The notes beneath the pieces are model-generated. The model was not told the origin of the DNA and did not search any database. It saw only the letters and a program-made list of their open reading frames with translations. Both the position numbers and the translations under genes were made by a program. Below are positions 21,075 to 29,121 of a DNA stretch of 64,000 nt, in pieces. Within the stretch, counting starts at the first letter, position 1, and each line of letters starts with the position of its first letter. Location: positions 1-64,000 of the forward strand of contig JASBSR010000036.1 of the NCBI GenBank assembly GCA_030148865.1. Direction: 5' to 3'. The DNA is from Gammaproteobacteria bacterium. Lineage in GTDB: Bacteria > Pseudomonadota > Gammaproteobacteria > SZUA-229.

Positions 21075-21186
21075 GACCCATTACCTTTGCTGTACTATTC
21101 TGCAATGAGTATCTACTTCAACCTCAAGCCGTACTATTGTGGTTAACCACATCAAGCAGGTGAGTTATAGATAAAAAGCATTTTGC

Positions 21187-21200
21187 TTGACTTACATCAT
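21187..21200. promoter_or_regulatory. FNR/ANR-like box in the ttrB-ttrS divergent region
   Basis: TTGACttacATCAT matches TTGATnnnnATCAA at 8 of 10 positions. Confidence 0.4.
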
Positions 21201-21310
21201 GATTTTTTCATATATCAACTTCATGCCTGTTACAGAAAAAGTCATCATTGATAACAACCCGACAAGCCCGCTCTGCCGCGCTCGCTAATTGAGCTGCCCT
21301 TCAATTTGGT

Positions 21311-23128
21311 TTGTTGCTATTATCGAAGGATAATAATGTGACCGAGATAGCTTCACGGGGAAACGGGTGTCTAGTGCTGCGAGTATTATTAGCCTATTTA
21401 TTGTCAGCCGCTGTATTTTGTCATGCCGATAGCCAGGAAATTAAAGTCGGTGCACTAGCCTTCAGGGGTACTGAGAAGGCTCTGCAACGCTGGCAGCCGA
21501 CCTCTGACTATCTTGCCGCTGTGATTCCAGGCACCCGTTTTACTATTCTACCGATGACCCTGCCAGAGCTGGATACTGCTGTCATGCAGCAAAATATAGA
21601 CTTGGTCATTACCAATCCCGGTCAGTACGTTCGCATTGGCACAAAACATGGCATAAGCTGGCTAGCCACCCTGAAATCACGACGGCATAATGGCAGTCAG
21701 CGAGCGATCGGTTCAGCACTAATCGTCAAAGCAGGTTCACCTTATAAGAATCTGCATGATTTGAAAGCTCAATCCCTGGGAGCAGTTGATGCACTGGCAT
21801 TTGGTGGCTTTCAGGTTTATTGGGATGAGATGGCGAAACAGGGCATCAATCCAACACAGTTTTTTAACAAAGTTAATTTCTCACGCTATCCGGTAGACGC
21901 CTTAGTGTACTGGGTGAGAGATGCAACTGTGGCGAGCGCCATTGTGCCCGCATGCCTGCTGGAAGATATGCACGCGGAGGGACTGATTAACATAAATGAA
22001 TATCGCGTACTGGAGCTGAAACAACACGACGGTTTTAACTGCCAGAGCAGCAGTCAGCTATACCCCAACTGGTCGTTTGCCAAATTAAGAGGCACACCAA
22101 CGACCCTTGCCGAAAAAATAGCCCAAGCACTATTATTGATGGATGCCAGTTCATCTGCGGCCATTGCAGCCGGCTCACTGGGATGGACCACTCCGGTGAG
22201 CACTTATGAAATTCATCAGTTGTACCAACGTCTGGATATACATCCCTGGCAAGAAATCTGGTGGCAGCAGATCTGGCAATGGCTGCTGGCAAACTGGCAA
22301 TGGAGCGGTTTATTCCTGCTTATTATTATAGTGGGATTTATGCATCATCTCTGGACGCAGCTATTAGTTAATCGCCGGAGTCATGAATTGCTACAGGCAA
22401 ACAGCGAGCTGCATCAACGACAACAAGAACTTGAGCATGCACAACGAATCGCTATTCTGGGTGAATTGTCATCTGACCTGGCACACGAAATAAACCAGCC
22501 ACTTGCCGCCATCAACAGTTATGCAGAAGGCGGTATTATTCGACTGAAAAAAGAGCAGAACAACAACGACCTGGTTAATATACTTGGTAAAATAAGCATT
22601 GAAGCGCAACGTAGTGGAAAAATACTTCAGCGCATCCGAGGCTTTGCTAAAAAGCAACAGCCTGAAAGACAGGAAACGGATATAAAACGACTTATAAATG
22701 ATTCACTATTGTTATTGCAGTTTGAACTAAAAAAATCCAGTATAAACCTGAGCCTTTTATTGCCGTACGAAAAGATTATTCTAAATATTGATCCCATTGA
22801 AATTCAGCAGGTATTTATTAACCTGATTCGGAACAGCCTAGAAGCCATGTCAAGCACGGAAGAACCGCATCAATTAGTGCTGGAAATACTATCCGCTAAT
22901 GAAAACAATATTCAGTTCAAAATAACTGATAATGGCCCGGGGCTTTGTGAGACAGCAATTAATCAACTTTTTACGCCTTTTATGTCCACAAAAAAACAGG
23001 GGATGGGATTAGGGTTGTCGATCTGCAAACGCATTATTGAGGCACATCGTGGGAAAATATGGATTGAGAATGGCCACACCGGTGGCTGCATTGCCAGCTT
23101 TACACTACCATGGACTTCAAATGAGTGA
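21311..23128 (+). CDS. ttrS: Sensor histidine kinase TtrS-like (PhnD-type periplasmic domain + HisKA/HATPase)
   Basis: PhnD-like IKVGALAFRGTEKALQRWQPTSDYL, H-box LAHEINQPLAAINSYAEGG, ATPase LGLSICKRIIEAHRGKIWIEN. Confidence 0.85.
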   Translation: MLLLSKDNNVTEIASRGNGCLVLRVLLAYLLSAAVFCHADSQEIKVGALAFRGTEKALQRWQPTSDYLAAVIPGTRFTILPMTLPELDTAVMQQNIDLVITNPGQYVRIGTKHGISWLATLKSRRHNGSQRAIGSALIVKAGSPYKNLHDLKAQSLGAVDALAFGGFQVYWDEMAKQGINPTQFFNKVNFSRYPVDALVYWVRDATVASAIVPACLLEDMHAEGLININEYRVLELKQHDGFNCQSSSQLYPNWSFAKLRGTPTTLAEKIAQALLLMDASSSAAIAAGSLGWTTPVSTYEIHQLYQRLDIHPWQEIWWQQIWQWLLANWQWSGLFLLIIIVGFMHHLWTQLLVNRRSHELLQANSELHQRQQELEHAQRIAILGELSSDLAHEINQPLAAINSYAEGGIIRLKKEQNNNDLVNILGKISIEAQRSGKILQRIRGFAKKQQPERQETDIKRLINDSLLLLQFELKKSSINLSLLLPYEKIILNIDPIEIQQVFINLIRNSLEAMSSTEEPHQLVLEILSANENNIQFKITDNGPGLCETAINQLFTPFMSTKKQGMGLGLSICKRIIEAHRGKIWIENGHTGGCIASFTLPWTSNE

Positions 23129-23726
23129 TGAGTTAAATGTTCCCATCTATATCGTGGATGATGACCCCTCCGTCAGAGAAGCGCTTAGATACATGCTGGA
23201 AGGATATGATTTCTGTGTTTATGATTTTGCAAATGGTGATGATTTCTTAACCACGATTGATGCCGGCAATGAACCCGGCTGTTTGATTCTTGATAGCAAA
23301 ATGCCGGGGATTAGTGGCCAGCAAGTTCATGAAAAATTAAACCGGCTTGGCGCAACATTCAGCATTATTTTTCTGACGGGTCATGGCGATGTTCCCATGA
23401 CCATAAAAGCCTTCCGTAACGGTGCCAGTGATTTTTTCCAGAAACCCGTGTCCGCCACCGAACTGCTGCCCAGTATCCAACGGGCACAAAAAATCAGCTT
23501 ATTGCGTTATCAAAAACATTGTAATGCAGGCTTATTTACCGCATTGACGAATCGAGAAAAAGAACTGTTTTATCTGGTAGCAGAAGGCCTGATAAACAGG
23601 CAAATAGCCGATAAACTATGTGTTTCATTAAGAACCGTTGAAGTTCATCGTGCCAAAATGATGTCGAAACTTAATATTGAGAGCGTAACTGATCTGATCA
23701 AGTTTTATGATGTTTTACAAAGTTAA
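23121..23726 (+). CDS. ttrR: Response regulator TtrR-like (REC + LuxR-type HTH)
   Basis: IYIVDDDPSVREALRYML, LTNREKELFYLVAEGLINRQIADKLCVSLRTVEVHRAKMMSKL; overlaps ttrS by 8 bp. Confidence 0.87.
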   Translation: MSDELNVPIYIVDDDPSVREALRYMLEGYDFCVYDFANGDDFLTTIDAGNEPGCLILDSKMPGISGQQVHEKLNRLGATFSIIFLTGHGDVPMTIKAFRNGASDFFQKPVSATELLPSIQRAQKISLLRYQKHCNAGLFTALTNREKELFYLVAEGLINRQIADKLCVSLRTVEVHRAKMMSKLNIESVTDLIKFYDVLQS

Positions 23727-23763
23727 CCCCCGGCGTGCAATAAGCACCACGTTTCCGTGCTGA

Positions 23764-25179
23764 CTACTGACAGTCGATCTCCCGAATGGGAACCGCATAG
23801 ACAAAGCTGTCCTGGCTGCCAACGAAAACGGTATTGTTAATAATAACCGGGCCGCCCGGAGCCAACGCAACAGCCTTTGCGTTATCACTGGAACCGCCCA
23901 GTTTCAACCTGGCTGCAGGCCGCCCATTTTCACAGATCGGGGCGATGCCAGCCCTGGCATCAAGGATGTACAGATATCCGGCTGTATCACCGAAAAATAT
24001 CCTGTTGTTGGCGATAACCGGTGCGCCTTTCACCGAGGCACCAACCGGATATTCCCAATAGCGCTGTCCGGTTCGGACGTCATAGGAAAAAACTGATCGG
24101 GTATATGGGCTGCCTACGTAGACACGGCCATCAACAATCACCGGCACGCCGGAGGTATTATTATCCTGATACGGGCCGCTGCCGAGCAAGTCGTGCCAGA
24201 GCAGCTTGCCGGATTCAGTATCAAGAGCATAGATAAAGTGAAAGTAACCTCGGTGGCTCGCATATTTACGCTGTGCTTTTTCACTGAGAAGTTCCCGGCT
24301 CATCATGCCGGTAATAATCACGATACCGTCTTCCGAGACCGCTGGCGATACATCGGTAAAGGTCGCAAACTCTTTAAAGCTCCAACGTATTTTGCGCTTT
24401 GCCAGATCAACCGCAACCACCGCATTGAGCGCACCCACATAGAGCACGCCATCCTGCACCGCCGGGGACGACATACTGACCCAGCCGGGCAACTTCAACG
24501 ACCAAAGCCGTTTCCCGGTGTCGGGCGCAAACGCGATGAGCTCACCGCCACCGGTCACCAGATACAGGGTTGTGTTCCAGTAAGCCGGTGTCGGCATAGC
24601 CTCGCCTATGGTGCGCTGCTGCCACAAGGTTTTTCCGGTTTCTGGATCTACGGCCATGACCCCGCTGTCCCCAGTGCCACGAACATCCTTGCTCTGGAAC
24701 ACACGATTGCCGTAACTGACGAAAATCCGCCCACCGGCCTGAATCATGTCAGCATGAATCCAGTTGGGCGCATGACGAAACCAGGGATTGTTGTCGTCCC
24801 AGATGACTTTTCCACTCTCAAGATCGAAACGAAACATGCCGCCGGTGGCGTGATTACCGACGTAGAGTGCATCGCCAACAATGACGGGATTCGCTCTTAC
24901 TTCATCACCAGTGCGAAACTTTGTCCGCGCCAGAGCCTGGGCACCATTGTCGTAGACTGCATTATTGCTGGCATTGAGGCGATATTGTGGCCACTCAGCT
25001 GGCCCGAAAGCGGCCAGCGCTGGCATCGATAAATGATAGCCTGCAACTACAAGCAGCCATGCGTGCGAGCGTCTCATGGTGATATTTCTCGTTTGCGAGA
25101 CATTGCAGCCGATCCTGCTCAAGCCATTGAATAACAAAATAAAATATGCAAAACCAGCACAAACATAAGCCCCAAACAT
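23764..25179 (-). CDS. PQQ-binding-like beta-propeller repeat protein
   Basis: Signal-like N terminus (internal MRRSHAWLLVVAGYHLSMPALAAF) and repeated blades (SGKVIWDD, TGKTLWQQ, TGKRLWSLK, SGKLLWHD, TGQRYWEY). Confidence 0.8.
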   Translation of the reverse strand: MFGAYVCAGFAYFILLFNGLSRIGCNVSQTRNITMRRSHAWLLVVAGYHLSMPALAAFGPAEWPQYRLNASNNAVYDNGAQALARTKFRTGDEVRANPVIVGDALYVGNHATGGMFRFDLESGKVIWDDNNPWFRHAPNWIHADMIQAGGRIFVSYGNRVFQSKDVRGTGDSGVMAVDPETGKTLWQQRTIGEAMPTPAYWNTTLYLVTGGGELIAFAPDTGKRLWSLKLPGWVSMSSPAVQDGVLYVGALNAVVAVDLAKRKIRWSFKEFATFTDVSPAVSEDGIVIITGMMSRELLSEKAQRKYASHRGYFHFIYALDTESGKLLWHDLLGSGPYQDNNTSGVPVIVDGRVYVGSPYTRSVFSYDVRTGQRYWEYPVGASVKGAPVIANNRIFFGDTAGYLYILDARAGIAPICENGRPAARLKLGGSSDNAKAVALAPGGPVIINNTVFVGSQDSFVYAVPIREIDCQ

Positions 25180-25281
25180 ACTTCATTTAAGAATACAAAA
25201 CTGTTATGCCGAATACACCGTTGTATTACTCCGTTAGTTGTGCAGATCCGGCCCGGGTTCCCGAGTCTTATATTTATCGAT

Positions 25282-25974
25282 TCAGGCGCGACGTGCGATG
25301 AAACTATGGAATGTTTCGTGGAGTTGCTGCAGCAGGCTGTGGTCGTGAAAGAATGCGGCAGCGTGCGTGCGTGCGATCTGGTGTTCACTCGCTACCGGAC
25401 GACATTCCTGAAGTACATAGTGTGTCACGCCAGCGTTGGCCAATGCCTGACTGAGTACAAGCAGTATTGTTCTGTTGAGAAAGTCTGGATCGGCGGTGGT
25501 GCGCACTTCGTATGCAATACCGCTCTCCAGTAACAGAGCCAGACTCGCACGTGCTCTGGCACCGCTGTTCGCTACGCCGGTGATTTGCGGATAATGTTCG
25601 AACAAAGTTTTGATATCAAGACCAACCCAGTCCAGGTATGGCAACATTTTTTTGAATCTGCCCGGATGAATACCGGCGGTGTGCAGCGCAATTTTAAACC
25701 CCATCGCCCTGACGTTTTTTATAACCTCAATCAGCCCCGACTGAAACAGCGGTTCACCACCGCTGAACACCACGCCATCCAGCAGGCCGCGCCGAGGTTC
25801 AAGAAAGGCCTGCAACTGCCGCCAGTCGCCTGAATTGGCACTGAATGGCAGCAGGTGCGGATTGTGGCAGCAGGGGCAGCGCCAGGCGCAGCCCTGACAA
25901 AATACCACCGCTGCCAGGTGGCCCGGAAAATCAATCGTGGTCAGCGATGTTATGCCACCGATGTTGAATCGCAT
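25282..25974 (-). CDS. nrdG: Anaerobic ribonucleoside-triphosphate reductase activating protein (radical SAM)
   Basis: ITSLTTIDFPGHLAAVVFCQGCAWRCPCCHNPHL (CxxxCxxC), VVFSGGEPLFQ. Confidence 0.88.
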   Translation of the reverse strand: MRFNIGGITSLTTIDFPGHLAAVVFCQGCAWRCPCCHNPHLLPFSANSGDWRQLQAFLEPRRGLLDGVVFSGGEPLFQSGLIEVIKNVRAMGFKIALHTAGIHPGRFKKMLPYLDWVGLDIKTLFEHYPQITGVANSGARARASLALLLESGIAYEVRTTADPDFLNRTILLVLSQALANAGVTHYVLQECRPVASEHQIARTHAAAFFHDHSLLQQLHETFHSFIARRA

Positions 25975-26162
25975 AAACTGCCATGCTCGTTCCGGCTGCG
26001 CGGGTGTTCGCTGAAATGGCGACGCTCAGCGTGTTCACTCTGTTTACCGGGATTGAATGAAGTCACCGGGCGGTGATAACCCATGACACGGGTCCAGACT
26101 TCACAACGCTGGCGTTCATCATCACTGAGCTTGACTGATTGGTGGTTATTGCTATTAGACAT
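25950..26162 (-). CDS. Small protein with a class III RNR glycyl-radical-like C-terminal motif
   Basis: RCEVWTRVMGYHRPVTSFNPGKQSEHAERRHF resembles the NrdD C-terminus around the radical glycine (RxxGY); own ribosome-binding site GAGGAG 7 nt before ATG; ATG overlaps nrdD stop. Confidence 0.8.
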   Translation of the reverse strand: MSNSNNHQSVKLSDDERQRCEVWTRVMGYHRPVTSFNPGKQSEHAERRHFSEHPRSRNEHGSLCDSTSVA

Positions 26163-28233
26163 AGTGTGGCTCCTCTTTAAGGGCTGGTCTGGCTGTTAGC
26201 TGGCGGCACTTCTCGGCCAGCCGTTCTTCGTCACAGTGTGGACAAAATTCGTGTTCACCATTGAGATATCCGTGCTGCGGGCAAATCGAGAACGTCGGCG
26301 TGATGGTGATATACGGCAGACGGAAACGTTCGAGCACGCGTTTTACCAGCGTGCGGCAGGCACTGGAATCAGAAATGCGCTCGTTCATATACAGGTGCAG
26401 TACGGTTCCGCCGGTGTATTGCGATTGCAGCTCATCCTGCAGAAACAGCGCCTCAAAAGGATCATCGGTCAGACCGACGGGCAACTGTGAAGAATTGGTG
26501 TAATAAGGGGCTTCCGCGCTGCCAGCCTGCAAAATGTCGGCAAAGCGTTTGCGATCTTCTTTGGCAAACCGATAGGTGGTGCCTTCCGCAGGGGTTGCTT
26601 CGAGGTTATACATATGGCCGGTTTCATCCTGAAAAATGATCAGCCGATCTCTGACCCGGCCCAGCAGGCGCAGGGCAAATTTCCGGCCCCAGGCATCACT
26701 GATGTCATGCGCATCATCGCTAAAATTGCGGATCATTTCATTCAGTCCGTTGACACCGATGGTAGAAAAATGATTGCGCAGCGTCCCGAGATAGCGCTTG
26801 GTATACGGAAACAGACCACCATCCATGTAACGCTGGATCACCTTGCGTTTGATTTCCAGGCTGGTGCGCGCCAGTTCCATCAGGCGGTCAACCCGCTTCA
26901 GTAAGGCGTCTTCATCACCCTTGTAAAGATAGCCGAGACGAGCACAGTTAATCGTGACCACACCGATGGAACCGGTTTGTTCCGCCGAGCCGAACAGGCC
27001 ATTGCCGCGTTTTAACAGCTCGCGCAAATCCAGCTGCAGACGACAGCACATGGAACGCACCTGGCCCGGTTCCATATCGGAATTAATAAAATTCTGAAAA
27101 TAAGGCAGACCATATCGGGCGGTCATTTCGAACAGGCGTTCGGCATTTTCACTTTCCCAGGGGAAGTCGTTGGTAATGTTGTAGGTAGGAATCGGAAAGG
27201 TAAACACCCGACCTCTGGCATCGCCTGTGGTCATCACCTCAATATAGGCGCGGTTGATCATATCCATTTCGATCTGTAATTCACCATAGGTAAACCCCAT
27301 CTCTTTGCCGCCGATCACAGGCACCTGCTCGCGCAGATCTTCGGGGCAGACCCAGTCAAAAGTGAGATTGGTAAACGGGGTCTGCGTACCCCAGCGCGAG
27401 GGCACGTTGAGATTATAGATAAATTCCTGAATTCCTTGCCGCACGGTGTCGTAATCCAGCTGTTCACGGCGCAGATAAGGCGCCAGATAAGTATCGAAAG
27501 AGCTGAAGGCTTGGGCCCCGGCCCACTCGTTCTGCAACGCACCGAGAAAATTGACCATCTGCCCCAGCGCGCTGGAAAAACGTCTGGGCGGCGCTGCTTC
27601 GACCTTGCCCGGCACACCATTAAAGCCCTCGTTTAGCAGAGTGCGCAACGACCAGCCCGCGCAATACCCCGCCAGCATGTCGAGATCATGAATGTGGTAA
27701 TCGCCTTCACGATGCGCCAGTCCCACCTCGGCGGGATAGACATGATTGAGCCAGTAATTGGCGGTGACCTTGCCAGCGGTATTGAGGATCAGCCCGCCCA
27801 GTGAATAGCCCTGATTGGCATTGGCATTCACCCGCCAGTCGAGACGCTCCAGATATTCGTTCATGGATGATTCCACATCGATCAATGAACTCCGGTCGCG
27901 GCGCAGCTTGCCGTGCTGCTCGCGATAGATAATATAGCTGCGCGCGGTACGGTGATAATTGGACGTGATCAGCACCTGTTCAACCACATCCTGGATCTGT
28001 TCGATCTCCGGCGCGCTGCGCGTATAGCGATGGCGCAGCACTTTCAGCACCTGAGCGGTCAGCAGCCGCGCCTCTTCCTCGGCAAACTCATCGCTGGCAT
28101 GTCCGGCGCGCTGGATCGCCGAGACAATTTTCTCGGCATCAAAATGCGCCTGACGGCCGTCCCGTTTGATAACTGTGTGCGGTAATTCAGCGACCGGTGG
28201 CGCGTCGCTGGCGGTAGATGTGGCTGTGTGCAT
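26155..28233 (-). CDS. nrdD: Anaerobic ribonucleoside-triphosphate reductase, main chain
   Basis: ATP-cone VIKRDGRQAHFDAEKIVSAIQRAG, NrdD body, C-terminal zinc-like CPQHGYLNGEHEFCPHCDEE; no RxxGY radical motif before the stop. Confidence 0.92.
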   Translation of the reverse strand: MHTATSTASDAPPVAELPHTVIKRDGRQAHFDAEKIVSAIQRAGHASDEFAEEEARLLTAQVLKVLRHRYTRSAPEIEQIQDVVEQVLITSNYHRTARSYIIYREQHGKLRRDRSSLIDVESSMNEYLERLDWRVNANANQGYSLGGLILNTAGKVTANYWLNHVYPAEVGLAHREGDYHIHDLDMLAGYCAGWSLRTLLNEGFNGVPGKVEAAPPRRFSSALGQMVNFLGALQNEWAGAQAFSSFDTYLAPYLRREQLDYDTVRQGIQEFIYNLNVPSRWGTQTPFTNLTFDWVCPEDLREQVPVIGGKEMGFTYGELQIEMDMINRAYIEVMTTGDARGRVFTFPIPTYNITNDFPWESENAERLFEMTARYGLPYFQNFINSDMEPGQVRSMCCRLQLDLRELLKRGNGLFGSAEQTGSIGVVTINCARLGYLYKGDEDALLKRVDRLMELARTSLEIKRKVIQRYMDGGLFPYTKRYLGTLRNHFSTIGVNGLNEMIRNFSDDAHDISDAWGRKFALRLLGRVRDRLIIFQDETGHMYNLEATPAEGTTYRFAKEDRKRFADILQAGSAEAPYYTNSSQLPVGLTDDPFEALFLQDELQSQYTGGTVLHLYMNERISDSSACRTLVKRVLERFRLPYITITPTFSICPQHGYLNGEHEFCPHCDEERLAEKCRQLTARPALKEEPHYV

Positions 28234-28377
28234 AATCTCCCCTTATTATTCTTAGCTGCTTATGAGGCTCGGAAATTCGCATACAGCGATGGGGGGGGAC
28301 TGAAAAATCCAGCTAATCGGCGCACCCCACCCTTCAGCCTTGACGCGAGGCCCGGGTAATCAAATCCATCAAGGATT

Positions 28378-28543
28378 TCAGCTCCGACAGGTATTCGGAC
28401 TCAGGGGACGAAACAATGCTGTAAGCATCAATGGCTATGATTTCCCGGCTTCTCAGGCTGCGCCTGTGAAAACGTCATCATGGCCCGGGTTCCCCAATAC
28501 CGTTGCGCGACAGTCCCGGAATCTCACCGGGTTCCCTGCTGAT
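28378..28543 (-). ncRNA. Cobalamin riboswitch (aptamer; boundaries approximate)
   Basis: Minus strand AGGGAACCCGGTGAGATTCCGGGACTGTCGCGCAACGGTA ... GAAGCCGGGAA ... GAGTCCGAATACCTGTCGGAGCTG match B12-box architecture. Confidence 0.87.
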
Positions 28544-28546
28544 AAA

Positions 28547-28594
28547 CCACCATATATAGTAGTTGTATCGAAGCCGAACCACAAAATATCATGC
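28547..28594. promoter_or_regulatory. Tandem NrdR-like boxes over a putative nrdD promoter
   Basis: Box 1 28547-28562 ccaCcATATATAGtag; box 2 28579-28594 ccaCAAAATATCATGc; 32-bp offset; minus-strand TTGTGG-N17-TACTAT overlaps both. Confidence 0.6.
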
Positions 28595-28848
28595 CATACG
28601 GTGACTCGCAACACTTTTTTCAGGGAAAGTTTCATGCCACATTTGATGCCCACAAAACCACCTCAACTCTGCATAAATACGCAGTCTCGAATTTAGCTAT
28701 CCCTCAGAACACTTAAAAAATCCGGCGCTCTACTGCGTATCGTTGAAAAAATTAACCCATCGCGATAAACCCTGTAGAATGCCGCCCTGATATCAATCGA
28801 CGAGTTGTTGCAGGCTTTGCCTGCTCGTCTAAGCGCAGACAAGTTTCA

Positions 28849-28941
<93 letters not shown>

Positions 28942-29121
28942 ATACCCCCGTGCTATCCAGCCACCATATTTAAGCTTGTATCGCCTGTGATCAGGTTTTA
29001 ATCTACTCGTCTCAATGGTCGATGTACAAGGGTCGTCGTTATCCGAATCAAGAAATACCTCTGCCGCCCCCTGTTTCTTGGGCTTGCCGCAACAACCGGA
29101 ATAATTATCATTGTTTTCAAT

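Noticed and set aside
24193-25032. 279-aa plus-strand ORF
   Set aside because: Antisense of the beta-propeller gene, whose repeats and signal peptide are convincing; the plus-strand product shows no recognisable domain.
26155-26162. Programmed frameshift joining nrdD and the small downstream ORF
   Set aside because: No obvious slippery heptamer at the junction, and the small ORF has its own well-spaced GAGGAG and ATG; translational coupling is simpler, although a sequencing error still needs excluding.
28340-28696. 118-aa ORF upstream of nrdD
   Set aside because: Antisense to the cobalamin riboswitch and promoter region; not protein-like.
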